The notes beneath the pieces were generated by a model. The model worked only from the letters and a program-made list of their open reading frames with translations, searched no databases and was not told the DNA's origin. Shown one piece after another: positions 10,038 through 18,266 of a DNA stretch of 64,000 nucleotides (position 1 is the first letter of the stretch; each line of letters starts with the position of its first letter). Source of the stretch: Pseudomonadota bacterium (GTDB lineage: Bacteria; Pseudomonadota; Gammaproteobacteria; Pseudomonadales; Pseudohongiellaceae); NCBI GenBank assembly GCA_027623555.1, contig JAQBSZ010000015.1, positions 34,932 to 98,931 on the forward strand, written 5' to 3'. A program made the position numbers and the translations under genes.

Positions 10038-12092
10038 TTAAGTGATGCGCATCCCTGGCTCGGCACCGCTGTGAGGTTCCAGCAACCAGATCTCTTCGCC
10101 TCCCGGGCCAGCAGCCAGAATCATACCTTCAGAGAGCCCGAATTTCATCTTGCGCGGTTTCAGGTTGGCGACCAGCACCGTCAGTTGGCCCACCAGGTCA
10201 TCCGGGTTATAGGCAGACTTGATTCCAGAGAACACGGTCCTGGTGAGCGAATCGCCATGTTTGTCCAGGCCAACATCCAGTTGCAGTTTTAACAACTTGT
10301 CGGCGCCCTCGACATGTTCTGCTTTCACAATCCGCGCAACACGCAGATCTACCCTGGCGAAGTCATCGAATTCTATTTCGGGTTCCAGTCCGCTGCTGTC
10401 AGCTGCCACGGCAATCTCCTTCTTTCGTTTTGCGCTGGATTGCTGCCTAAATTCATTTTGTGTGGCAATGACCATGGCCGCAACCTTGTCGTTTTCCACG
10501 CGAGTCATCAGCGGCTTGAATTTGTTGATCTTGTGTCCGAGTAATAATGCATCTATATCCTTCCACAGCAGCGGTTCCACGCCGAGAAACTCCTCGGCCT
10601 GTGCGGCCATGGCCGGAACCACCGGTTTCAGGTAACAGATGAGCAGACGAAAGGCATTGATGCCGGTACTGCAAATAGCCTGCAGTTCAGTAGATTGCGT
10701 ATCAGTCTTGGCCAGTACCCAGGGTTGCTTGTCGTTAATGTATTGATTGGCCTTGTCTGCCTGTGCCATGATCAGGCGAATTGCCTTGCCAAATTCCCGC
10801 TGATTAAAATGCTCGGTGATTTCTTCTTTAGCCGATTGCATCGACTGAAGCAGTTCAGGGTCGTCCACTTGCTCGGTTAACATACCGCCGAATCCCTTGC
10901 CGATGAACCCGGCGCAGCGACTGGCAATATTTACCACCTTGCCAACCAGATCTGAGTTTACCCGCAGCAAGAAGTCATCCAGGTTCAGATCCAGGTCATC
11001 GATTCCAGAGGAGAGCTTGGCCGCCAGGAAATAACGCAGGTATTCCGGATTCAAGTGCTCAAGATAGGTGCGGGCATTGATAAAGGTGCCGCGAGACTTG
11101 GACATCTTGGTGCCATCCACTGTCAGAAATCCATGGGCATGGATCGCTGTAGGCGTACGGTAGCCTGCGCTGGTTAACATGGCAGGCCACAGCAGGGTGT
11201 GGAAATTGACAATGTCCTTGCCGATAAAGTGATAGACCTCGCACGTGGATTCGGCATTCCAGTACTCGTCAAAGTTCAGTTGCTTTCGATCACAATAATT
11301 TTTAAAACTGGCCATGTAACCGATGGGGGCATCTACCCAGACATAAAAGTATTTGCCAGGCGCGCCTGGAATTTCGAATCCGAAATAGGGGGCATCTCGA
11401 CTGATGTCCCATTCCTGAAGTTCGTCATCTAGCCACTCACTGAGCTTGTTGGCTACTGACTCCTGCAGCGTTCCACTGCGCGTCCATTCCTTCAGCATGG
11501 CTGAGAATTCCGGCAGCGCGAAGAAGAAGTGTTCGGATTCTTTCTCTACCGGAGTGGTACCGGAGATTGATGAGCGCGGATCGATAAGCTGGGCAGGGCT
11601 GTAAGTCGAGCCACAGACTTCGCAGTTGTCGCCATACTGGCCTGCGGCTTTACACTTGGGGCAGGTTCCAGTGATGTAACGATCGGCAAGGAATAGTTCT
11701 TTCTCCGGGTCAAATAGTTGCCGGATAGTGCGTCTGTTGATATGCCCGTTCGCATCCAGTGACTTGTAAATGGATTCAAGCAGCGCGCGATTTTCTTCTG
11801 AATGAGTCGAGTGAAAATTATCAAATTCGACCAGAAAATCTGCATAGTCTCTCTCGTGCTCAATTTTTACCTTGGCGATGAGTTGCTCGGGAGTGATCCC
11901 CTGGGCTTCGGCGCTCAGCATAATGGCCGTGCCATGAGTGTCATCTGCGCACACGTAGATGCAATCGTGACCCTGAAGTTTTTGCAGGCGTACCCAGATA
12001 TCAGTCTGGATCGCTTCCATCAAGTGTCCGAGGTGGATAGCGCCATTGGCATATGGCAGGGCGCAGGTTACAAGAATTTTCCGCTGATTCAC
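10038..12092 (-). CDS. metG: Methionyl-tRNA synthetase
   Basis: Charges tRNA-Met. 684 residues, the long dimeric form. Class I signatures are [10 protein letters not shown] (HIGH) near residue 18 and TKMSKSRGT (KMSKS) near residue 330. The zinc knuckle has two CxxC pairs (CPKC and CEVC). The C-terminal tRNA-binding domain ([14 protein letters not shown] onwards, about 110 residues) is present and is the dimerisation module. It starts 36 bases after the rubredoxin stop, suggesting a shared transcript. In Pseudomonas an Mrp/ApbC gene lies between metG and dcd; it is absent here. Confidence 0.97.
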   Translation of the reverse strand: MNQRKILVTCALPYANGAIHLGHLMEAIQTDIWVRLQKLQGHDCIYVCADDTHGTAIMLSAEAQGITPEQLIAKVKIEHERDYADFLVEFDNFHSTHSEENRALLESIYKSLDANGHINRRTIRQLFDPEKELFLADRYITGTCPKCKAAGQYGDNCEVCGSTYSPAQLIDPRSSISGTTPVEKESEHFFFALPEFSAMLKEWTRSGTLQESVANKLSEWLDDELQEWDISRDAPYFGFEIPGAPGKYFYVWVDAPIGYMASFKNYCDRKQLNFDEYWNAESTCEVYHFIGKDIVNFHTLLWPAMLTSAGYRTPTAIHAHGFLTVDGTKMSKSRGTFINARTYLEHLNPEYLRYFLAAKLSSGIDDLDLNLDDFLLRVNSDLVGKVVNIASRCAGFIGKGFGGMLTEQVDDPELLQSMQSAKEEITEHFNQREFGKAIRLIMAQADKANQYINDKQPWVLAKTDTQSTELQAICSTGINAFRLLICYLKPVVPAMAAQAEEFLGVEPLLWKDIDALLLGHKINKFKPLMTRVENDKVAAMVIATQNEFRQQSSAKRKKEIAVAADSSGLEPEIEFDDFARVDLRVARIVKAEHVEGADKLLKLQLDVGLDKHGDSLTRTVFSGIKSAYNPDDLVGQLTVLVANLKPRKMKFGLSEGMILAAGPGGEEIWLLEPHSGAEPGMRIT

Positions 12093-12128
12093 GCAGGTGT
12101 CCTTAATCGCGAGCGAGGCAGGGCCGTA

Positions 12129-12293
12129 CTATAATTCGATCATCTCGAAGTCTTCTTTACCGACTCCGCAATCCGGGCACATCCAATCATCTGGTATTTC
12201 ATCCCAGCGAGTACCCGGGGCGATGCCATCTTCGGGCAAGCCCAGTTCTTCCTCGTACATAAAACCGCAAATCATACATTGCCACTTTTTCAC
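12129..12293 (-). CDS. Rubredoxin
   Basis: Small soluble one-iron electron carrier. 54 residues, with the two iron-binding CxxC motifs MICGF and CPDCGVGK and the conserved central region [20 protein letters not shown], the full rubredoxin layout. The start is GTG 12293, eight bases after a strong GGAGG ribosome-binding site; the nearby ATG is out of frame and stops at once. It precedes metG on the same strand by 36 bases. The electron donor and acceptor are not indicated; nearby redox genes are those of the Rsx complex 4 kb downstream. Confidence 0.93.
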   Translation of the reverse strand: MKKWQCMICGFMYEEELGLPEDGIAPGTRWDEIPDDWMCPDCGVGKEDFEMIEL

Positions 12294-12628
12294 CTGGGCA
12301 TCCTCCGGTGCTGCAGTGTTTACAAGCTGGATTACCGAACCTGCTGTGATTATAGCGCTATCAGCAGGAATGGTTTTAGTGTGTTTCCAGGAATTCTAAC
12401 AAGAGTCTGACAAGTCAACACGGCCTGTTTGGATATTAGCATCGCGTTTGGGCGATGTAAGCTGTCTCGTGACAGGCTGCGCATCATACTCCAAGTGCCT
12501 TGGGAATTCAGCCACTTTTCAGTACTTGCACTGGTTGTAAGCAGGCCAAATAACAGATGATTCACCAGGGAATTGGCTTTATCATTCGCGATTCGTTTTT
12601 AAGACAAACCATCCCATCGGAATATTTC

Positions 12629-13198
12629 ATGAGCATTAAGTCGGATCGCTGGATTAGACAAATGGCAGAAGAGCAGGGCATGATTGAGCCCTTCGAAGCA
12701 GGACAGGTCCGCAGTGTCGATGGACAGAAGGTGATTTCTTTCGGTACCTCGAGTTACGGATATGACGTGCGGTGTGCCAGCGAGTTCAAGATTTTTACCA
12801 ATGTGCACACAACGAGCGTAGTGGACCCGAAAAATTTCGATGAATCCAGCTTCGTCTCGATCGATGAACCCTTCTGCATAATTCCACCTAATTCTTTCGT
12901 CCTGGCTCGCACCATGGAGTATTTTAGAATCCCCAGTGATGTACTCACGGTGTGTCTCGGGAAATCGACCTATGCGCGCTGCGGAATCATCGTAAACGTC
13001 ACTCCTTTAGAGCCTGAGTGGGAAGGGCATGTAACTCTGGAATTTTCCAATACTACGCCGTTACCAGCGAAGATCTATGCATACGAAGGGGTAGCCCAGA
13101 TGTTGTTTTATCAATCGGATGAACAGTGCGAAGTGACTTACAAGCAACGCGGTGGCAAATACATGGGCCAGACTGGAGTTACCCCACCCAAGGCCTAG
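12629..13198 (+). CDS. dcd: dCTP deaminase
   Basis: Deaminates dCTP to dUTP, feeding dTMP synthesis. 189 residues, matching the Pseudomonas enzyme nearly end to end ([13 protein letters not shown] start, [37 protein letters not shown] end). The active-site Glu in TPLEPEWEG and the Ser-Arg region are intact. I use ATG 12629; an upstream ATG would add 24 unrelated residues. The TAG stop (13196-13198) lies inside the left inverted repeat of the adjoining element, yet the C-terminus is native, so the element sits exactly at the gene end. Confidence 0.96.
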   Translation: MSIKSDRWIRQMAEEQGMIEPFEAGQVRSVDGQKVISFGTSSYGYDVRCASEFKIFTNVHTTSVVDPKNFDESSFVSIDEPFCIIPPNSFVLARTMEYFRIPSDVLTVCLGKSTYARCGIIVNVTPLEPEWEGHVTLEFSNTTPLPAKIYAYEGVAQMLFYQSDEQCEVTYKQRGGKYMGQTGVTPPKA

Positions 13199-13450
13199 GG
13201 AGCCTCTGATCACATATGATCACTCTGGCTTAACGCCGATTTCGCTATCAAGGCGCGCTGTCGCGGTCTGTCGACCTGTCAGGACAGTGCAACGCAGAGA
13301 GCGAGATCGGCGGAAAGCCCCTTTGGGCGGGGCCTGGCGCGCCGTGTTGTCGCGCTTGCGAAGGACGATGCCATTCCCTGCGCATGACGCCTTACCGCTG
13401 TACGCGCCAGACTCCCGCAGAGTGGCCCTATGTGATCAGAGGCTCCCTAG
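13195..13450. mobile_element. 256-bp inverted-repeat element (MITE-like), non-coding
   Basis: Bounded by perfect 22-bp inverted repeats at 13195-13216 (beginning CTAGGGAGCC) and 13429-13450 (ending GGCTCCCTAG). Inside are two further inverted pairs: 13234-13246 with 13300-13312 (12 of 13 paired) and 13334-13341 with 13403-13410 (CTGGCGCG/CGCGCCAG). CTAG at both outer ends could be a 4-bp target duplication. No plausible gene is encoded. The shape fits a miniature transposable element or a strongly folded RNA-like repeat; no other copy is visible in this window and I do not recognise the family. Confidence 0.7.
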
Positions 13451-13456
13451 TGATCG

Positions 13457-13477
13457 CCTGGTGCAGCTTGCACCAGG
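13457..13477. terminator. Palindromic hairpin after the dcd-proximal element
   Basis: Perfect 8-bp stem CCTGGTGC/GCACCAGG with a 5-base loop. There is no T-run, so it is a weak terminator candidate. If the element at 13195-13450 is an insertion, this hairpin would originally have lain directly after dcd. Confidence 0.35.
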
Positions 13478-14204
13478 TGTAAGCACAGCACCAGGTTTGT
13501 CATACAACTAATTTACTCTTTCCTGACAGATTTCATGGGGTAGCGCTAATACATTGGCGCTTTCATCGACAGACTGTCAAGTTTCTGACGCTTTTAACGC
13601 CAGCCATTCTTCACTGATAAATTTCTCTATCCACTGAAGCCTTGTAAATAGGGGCGTGCAAAGAATTATTGAGACTTATTAGTGATGTGGAACAGTAATT
13701 GCAGATAAGCATTACAGTGGTGCGTCTATTGTAAGGAGAACCGGGACTGGTTTGATTTGCAAGCAAGAAGCCCAGCTTAGGAATTAGTCGTCAAAAAATA
13801 AATTAAGTTTAGTAGTACAAACAAAAAACGGAATTTGAGTGGAAATAAAAATGAGGGAGCACGCAGAAGCATGGCAGTGAAGAGAATTTACCCGGCAGAC
13901 ATAGAACCGGCACAACACTATCTCTGCGCGCAATTGGCAGCGGAAGAATATTTCCTGACCAGTCACCGGTGGATTTTTCAAACAGGTGCATTGTTAGTCG
14001 GAAGTCGTGTTGGCCGCGAAATTCTCTGTTCTAATTTCCCAAATCCCATTCCTGATCGCGTTCTCCATTGAGCTGGAACACACGGCTATGTGGCGGCTCG
14101 AATGGATCGTCCGAAGGGTTGGAAGAAAGGATTGAAAGCCGCTTTGTGCTACCAGGGGTGAAGCTACACAAAAAATAGTAAAACGACTTAACAAATATCT
14201 GCCC
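13478..14204. other. Intergenic stretch without a supportable gene
   Basis: About 730 AT-richer bases between the inverted-repeat element and the fliA leader. Short open frames occur on both strands, but none has coding-like composition, a recognisable product and a convincing start together. It contains a sigma-54-like site (listed separately) and an AGGAGA sequence near 13734 that is followed only by a tiny frame. It could hold the remains of lost genes or regulatory RNA. Confidence 0.6.
13688..13703 (+). promoter_or_regulatory. Candidate sigma-54 (-24/-12) promoter
   Basis: TGGAAC-N5-TTGCA, with the GG and GC doublets separated by exactly ten bases as sigma-54 requires (consensus TGGCAC-N5-TTGCW). 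It points toward fliA, about 600 bases downstream. Flagellar genes of Pseudomonas are often RpoN-dependent, which makes it plausible, but the distance is long and a match of this quality can occur by chance. Confidence 0.35.
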
Positions 14205-14250
14205 AAGGCAGCCCTAGACCGTATGAATGCGGGTTACCGCAAGGGAGCCT
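14205..14250 (+). other. Candidate structured RNA leader before fliA
   Basis: GGC-AG-CCCT near 14205 can pair with AGGG-A-GCC near 14243-14250, enclosing a perfect GCGG-GTTA-CCGC hairpin at 14229-14240. It lies about 50 bases before the fliA ATG. The 3' part has words reminiscent of c-di-GMP riboswitches, but the conserved 5' half of that fold is not present, so no class is assigned. Confidence 0.3.
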
Positions 14251-14301
14251 TATGTTTGTTGAGATTTTAGAGAATTAGAAAACCAATCGGGATGACTGAA
14301 A

Positions 14302-15063
14302 ATGACTTCGGCAACAGGCGCTTCCGCTAAGACTCAAACTGATGAGCCTGTAAAGGTCCATGAGGACATAAAAGATATTAGCCTGGATGAGGCAGTGGAA
14401 CGCTTTGCACCGCTGGTTAAGCGGATTGCACACCATCTGCTGTTACGCATGCCAGCCAGTGTACAGATCGATGACTTGATCCAATCCGGTATGATTGGCC
14501 TGTTGGAGGCTGCCAAGAAATATGATGTCACCAAGGGTGCCAGCTTTGAAACTTATGCTGGAATTCGAATTCGCGGTTCGATGCTGGATGAGGTGCGTAA
14601 AGGCGATTGGGCACCGCGCTCGGTACACCGTAAGTCCCGGAAAGTAGCCGAAGCGGTCAAGGCGATTGAGGCGCGCACTGGTGAAGATGCCAAAGTCCAG
14701 GATATTGCCAATGAACTGGATATCGATTTGAACGCTTATTACGCTATCTTGCAGGACGCCTCCGGCAGTCGACTGTTCAGTTTCGATGACATCATGGAGG
14801 GTGATGATTCGGCAATAGAACTGGCTGCTGGTGAATTGCCAGGACCCTGTGACGGATTGCAGCGAGATACTTTCAAGGCGCATTTGTCCAATGCCATCGA
14901 CGGGCTACCAGACCGCGAAAAATTGGTGCTGGCACTGTATTACGATGAAGAACTGAACCTGAAAGAAATCGGTGAAGTGATCGGGGTTAGTGAATCCAGG
15001 GTAAGTCAGATCCATAGCCAGGCAGCATTGCGTCTCAAGGCTCGATTATCAGATTGGAATTAA
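14302..15063 (+). CDS. fliA: RNA polymerase sigma factor for flagellar genes (sigma-28)
   Basis: Directs transcription of late flagellar and chemotaxis genes. 253 residues with sigma region 2 (PASVQIDDLIQSGMIGLLEA, FETYAGIRIRGSMLDEVRKG, DWAPRSVHRK) and region 4 (LYYDEELNLKEIGEVIGVSE, ESRVSQIHSQ), very close to Pseudomonas FliA. The N-terminus is about 20 residues longer than usual. It stands alone: the genes flanking fliA in Pseudomonas (flhF, fleN, cheY, cheZ, cheA, mot, cheW) are missing, but ccmA, which follows that block in Pseudomonas, lies 237 bases downstream. So the locus looks collapsed. The protein itself appears functional. Confidence 0.92.
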   Translation: MTSATGASAKTQTDEPVKVHEDIKDISLDEAVERFAPLVKRIAHHLLLRMPASVQIDDLIQSGMIGLLEAAKKYDVTKGASFETYAGIRIRGSMLDEVRKGDWAPRSVHRKSRKVAEAVKAIEARTGEDAKVQDIANELDIDLNAYYAILQDASGSRLFSFDDIMEGDDSAIELAAGELPGPCDGLQRDTFKAHLSNAIDGLPDREKLVLALYYDEELNLKEIGEVIGVSESRVSQIHSQAALRLKARLSDWN

Positions 15064-15300
15064 GCTGACGCGCCGATCGTTGTTTCGCCTTTTCTCACCA
15101 GCCTAAAGCCCTGCCACTAATCGCTCTGCCTGCTTCTCATCCAGGCTCTGTGCTGCCGTAGCAACCAGTCTTCGGCTGGGGATTATTTGTTGTGCGCCGG
15201 GGCTTTGCTCACATGGTAGATGGGTGAAGGTAGCAGGGAATTGACAGATATAATCATGCCTGTGGGGGTGGGGGAGAGTAAATTCAGGTAAGCTTCAACT

Positions 15301-15966
15301 ATGGCATCTTCAGTTGCATCCACCAATAACGATCCCAATTCGGTTCCGACTATTCCAGCGCTGCTCGATGCCCGAGATTTGTTCTGTGAACGCGATGACC
15401 GGATTCTGTTTCAAGCCTTAAATTTTTCCGTAACTGAGGGGCAGGTTCTCCAGGTCAAGGGCAGTAATGGTAGTGGCAAGACCACACTACTGCGTATCCT
15501 GTGCGGATTAAACGATGCTTACCGGGGAACTATCCGCTGGTACGGTCGAGCCATCGAGTCACAGGCCGAAGAGTTCTACGCCGCGCTTTTATATATGGGT
15601 CATCGAGTCGGTGTTAACAAGGTACTTTCGCCGCTGGAGAATTTGCGCTGGACCTGCAGCCTGCAACAGCAGGTTGATACTGACGAACTCATGGTCGCGC
15701 TCGCCGAAGTTGGATTGCGCGGCTTTGAAGAATCCCAGTGTTATACACTCTCGGCGGGCCAGCAACAGAGAGTCTCGCTAGCCCGGTTGTTGATCAGTAA
15801 TGCAAAACTCTGGATTCTCGATGAACCATTTACCACGCTGGATTCCCTGGGCGTTAAACAACTCGAAGCACTGTTGCGCGGCCACGCCGATGAGGGTGGC
15901 GCCGTCATAGTTACCACGCATCATCAGTTAAAGGTTGCGGACTTACGGGAACTGACACTTGGTTAG
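15301..15966 (+). CDS. ccmA: Heme exporter ATP-binding subunit CcmA
   Basis: ATPase of the CcmABCD complex that releases holo-CcmE during cytochrome c maturation at the inner membrane. 221 residues with Walker A GSNGSGKTT, ABC signature LSAGQQQRVSLARL and Walker B LWILDEPF followed by the switch His in TTHHQ. It is the first gene of a nine-gene ccm operon; ccmB follows after nine bases. The first 20 residues are low-complexity and the start could lie slightly downstream, but no better ATG with a ribosome site is seen. Confidence 0.95.
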   Translation: MASSVASTNNDPNSVPTIPALLDARDLFCERDDRILFQALNFSVTEGQVLQVKGSNGSGKTTLLRILCGLNDAYRGTIRWYGRAIESQAEEFYAALLYMGHRVGVNKVLSPLENLRWTCSLQQQVDTDELMVALAEVGLRGFEESQCYTLSAGQQQRVSLARLLISNAKLWILDEPFTTLDSLGVKQLEALLRGHADEGGAVIVTTHHQLKVADLRELTLG

Positions 15967-15975
15967 AATCAGCCT

Positions 15976-16665
15976 ATGAGCGAGACACGCACAAGTACCG
16001 GACAAGCCTTTCGGGCAACCTTGAAACGCGATCTTCTGATTGCCTATAAAAGGAAGAACGATGTGGTCAATCCATTCATGTTCTTCCTGATTGTCGCTAC
16101 CTTATTTCCGATCGGTATTACCCCCGAACCGGAACGACTCGGTGAGATCGCTGCCGGGGTGTTGTGGATTGCCGCCTTGCTGGCTTCATTGCTGGCGATG
16201 GATAGCCTGTATCGTGCCGATTATGAAGACGGTTCCCTCGAGCAACTGTTGCTGAGTTCGCATCCGCTGTACTTCATGGTACTGGCCAAGAACATCGCCC
16301 ACTGGTTGGTGAGTGGGTTACCGGTTGTGCTGGTTTCGCCCCTGATTGCCTATATGCTAAATCTGCCCCCCGAATCCTACCTGATCTTGTTTGTAACGCT
16401 GCTGCTGGGCACACCCATTCTCAGTCTGCTCGGATCTATCGGCGTGGCACTTACTGTGGGTCTCGGTAGCCGTGGACTGATACTGGCTGTCATCACACTT
16501 CCGATGAGTGTACCGATTCTTATCGCCGGTACATTGACCGTGCAGCAGACACTCAACGGCGCCTCCCTGCTTGGTTATCTCGCGATTATGGGGGCGATGT
16601 TATTGGCCGCGATCTCTCTGGCACCACTGGCTTCGGCAGCGGCCCTGCGCATCAGTGTAAATTGA
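15976..16665 (+). CDS. ccmB: Heme exporter membrane subunit CcmB
   Basis: Membrane partner of CcmA in cytochrome c maturation. 229 residues with six predicted hydrophobic helices and the family segments FMFFLIVATLFPIG and EDGSLEQLLLS near residue 90. Length matches the family. Gap to ccmC is about 150 bases if ccmC starts at its usual position; the string of GAGTTACAATACGTAAC-like repeats there may be regulatory or simply part of a longer ccmC N-terminus. Confidence 0.95.
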   Translation: MSETRTSTGQAFRATLKRDLLIAYKRKNDVVNPFMFFLIVATLFPIGITPEPERLGEIAAGVLWIAALLASLLAMDSLYRADYEDGSLEQLLLSSHPLYFMVLAKNIAHWLVSGLPVVLVSPLIAYMLNLPPESYLILFVTLLLGTPILSLLGSIGVALTVGLGSRGLILAVITLPMSVPILIAGTLTVQQTLNGASLLGYLAIMGAMLLAAISLAPLASAAALRISVN

Positions 16666-16812
16666 GACTAACGACCTCAATTTGGTATTACCTCGTAATT
16701 ACAATGAGTTACAATACGTAACATGGTGCGCCCGGGCGAGCATGATATATTGCTCACCTCGATGCATAACCTGAATAGCAGGCAAGAGTCGGCGGTACAG
16801 CGAGCAAATTAT

Positions 16813-17553
16813 ATGTGGATGTGGTTTTCAAAACTGGGCTCACCCAAGTGGTTCTATGAGCTTTCCGGGAAATGGTTACCGTGGCTGGTAGTGGCGATGT
16901 CTCTGCTGCTGGTGGTGGGAATTACCTGGGCCCTGTTGTTTGTCCCGCCAGATTATCAACAGGGAAATACCATCCGCATCATGTATATACACGTTCCGTT
17001 TGCCAGCATCTCCCTGGCATTCTTTCCCCTGATGGCAGTAGCTGGCACCATCACACTGGTATGGCGGATGAAACTGGCCGACATGGTAGCGAAAACTGCC
17101 GCGCCATTAGGCGCATGGTTTACTGCGCTGGCGTTGGCATCGGGATCCATCTGGGGGAGTGATATTTGGGGTACCTGGTGGATATGGGACGGCCGGCTTA
17201 CTTCGATGTTACTGCAGTTCTTTTTATTGGTCGGTGTGATCTCGCTCCGGTCGGCTCTGGAAGATGCAGAAGCGGCTGCCAAAGCCTGCGCTGTGCTCTC
17301 GATTGTAGGGTGTATCAATGTATTCGTGATCAAATACTCTGTGGATTGGTGGAATACCCTGCATCAGCCTTCCAGTGGATTCAGCCTCTCTGACCAGGCG
17401 CCCAATCCACCGGAAGTATGGATTCCTCTGGTCATTATGATTTTTGCTATCTATTTATTTTTCGCCGTTAGCCTTATTCTTTCCATTCGAAATGAAATAT
17501 TGGTCCGAGAGCGGCGATCTCAATGGGTGGAGGAACTCGTTCAGGGCACGTAA
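16813..17553 (+). CDS. ccmC: Heme handling membrane protein CcmC
   Basis: Delivers heme to CcmE at the periplasmic face. Six transmembrane helices and the tryptophan-rich WWD motif WGTWWIWDGRLTS, flanked by the two heme-ligand His in MYIHVPFA and WNTLHQP. Family proteins start a few residues before GSPKWFY, so ATG 16813 (247 residues) is preferred; in-frame starts at 16723 and 16762 would add 17-30 residues not typical of the family. One deviation: WDGR instead of the common WDAR. Confidence 0.94.
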   Translation: MWMWFSKLGSPKWFYELSGKWLPWLVVAMSLLLVVGITWALLFVPPDYQQGNTIRIMYIHVPFASISLAFFPLMAVAGTITLVWRMKLADMVAKTAAPLGAWFTALALASGSIWGSDIWGTWWIWDGRLTSMLLQFFLLVGVISLRSALEDAEAAAKACAVLSIVGCINVFVIKYSVDWWNTLHQPSSGFSLSDQAPNPPEVWIPLVIMIFAIYLFFAVSLILSIRNEILVRERRSQWVEELVQGT

Positions 17554-17580
17554 TTCGGTTGCCTGGTGAGTGGATATAAC

Positions 17581-17802
17581 ATGTTTGACTCGATTCAGTT
17601 TTCCAGTATAGGCGAGTTTTTCAGCATGGGAGGGTATGCCTTCAATGTGTGGACGGTGTACACACTTTTTGTGCTGTTTTTCGCCATTAATCTCTATTTT
17701 CCACTGATAAGAAAAAAGCAGATACTCAGTGAACAAAAACGGCGCCTGATCGTAAATAGAGAAATGCAGACCTTAAAGAATGACGACGGAGAAAATTCGT
17801 GA
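17581..17802 (+). CDS. ccmD: Heme exporter small subunit CcmD
   Basis: Small membrane protein that stabilises the CcmABC-CcmE complex. 73 residues from ATG 17581, with the typical FxSMGGYAFNVW stretch, one transmembrane helix and a positively charged cytoplasmic tail (RKKQILSEQKRRL). A GTG at 17566 would add five residues. The stop overlaps the ccmE GTG start by four bases, so translation is coupled. Confidence 0.9.
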   Translation: MFDSIQFSSIGEFFSMGGYAFNVWTVYTLFVLFFAINLYFPLIRKKQILSEQKRRLIVNREMQTLKNDDGENS

Positions 17803-18266
17803 AACCTCATAGACAGAAACGACTCGGAATTGTTCTGTTCATTGCCGTTAGCTTGAGCCTGGCGATCGGCCTCACACTGTTTGCCCTGAGTCAGAATATC
17901 GATCTATTTTATACACCGACTCAGGTTGCACAGGGAGAAGTCGCGGCAGGACAGCGAATCCGCATCGGAGGAATGGTGAAAGAAGGCTCACTATATTCTG
18001 CAGACGATAGCCTGATGGTGCAGTTTGCTACGACCGATTATGTAAACGACGTGATGATTCACTACGAAGGCATTCTCCCTGACTTATTCAGAGAAGGTCA
18101 GGGCATTGTCGTCGAAGGGTCGGTAGATGCCGCAGGAGTCTTTCGCGCATCGAGAGTGCTGGCTAAACATGATGAAAATTACATGTCGCAAGAAGTCAAG
18201 GCTGCACTGGATGCCGCTGGTGCCTCGGCAACAAATCACCCCTTAACCTCCCAACCGGAAAGTTAA
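17799..18266 (+). CDS. ccmE: Heme chaperone CcmE
   Basis: Membrane-anchored periplasmic chaperone that carries heme covalently before handing it to CcmF/H. 155 residues with one N-terminal anchor, a beta-barrel domain and the heme-binding motif AKHDENY, placing the covalent ligand at His124 and the axial Tyr at 128. Start is GTG 17799, overlapping ccmD. The C-terminal tail of about 25 residues is flexible and poorly conserved, as usual. Confidence 0.96.
   Translation: MKPHRQKRLGIVLFIAVSLSLAIGLTLFALSQNIDLFYTPTQVAQGEVAAGQRIRIGGMVKEGSLYSADDSLMVQFATTDYVNDVMIHYEGILPDLFREGQGIVVEGSVDAAGVFRASRVLAKHDENYMSQEVKAALDAAGASATNHPLTSQPES

Noticed and set aside
13152..13511. A 119-codon frame crossing the dcd end and the inverted-repeat element
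   Set aside because: It overlaps dcd out of frame and reads through both inverted repeats; it is explained by the element itself.
13835..14071. A 78-codon frame in the gap before fliA
   Set aside because: No recognisable motif, no strong ribosome site and no supporting context; composition looks non-coding.
14205..14250. A c-di-GMP (GEMM-I) riboswitch before fliA
   Set aside because: Only the 3' half has similar words; the conserved GACGCAAAGCC region and first hairpin are absent.
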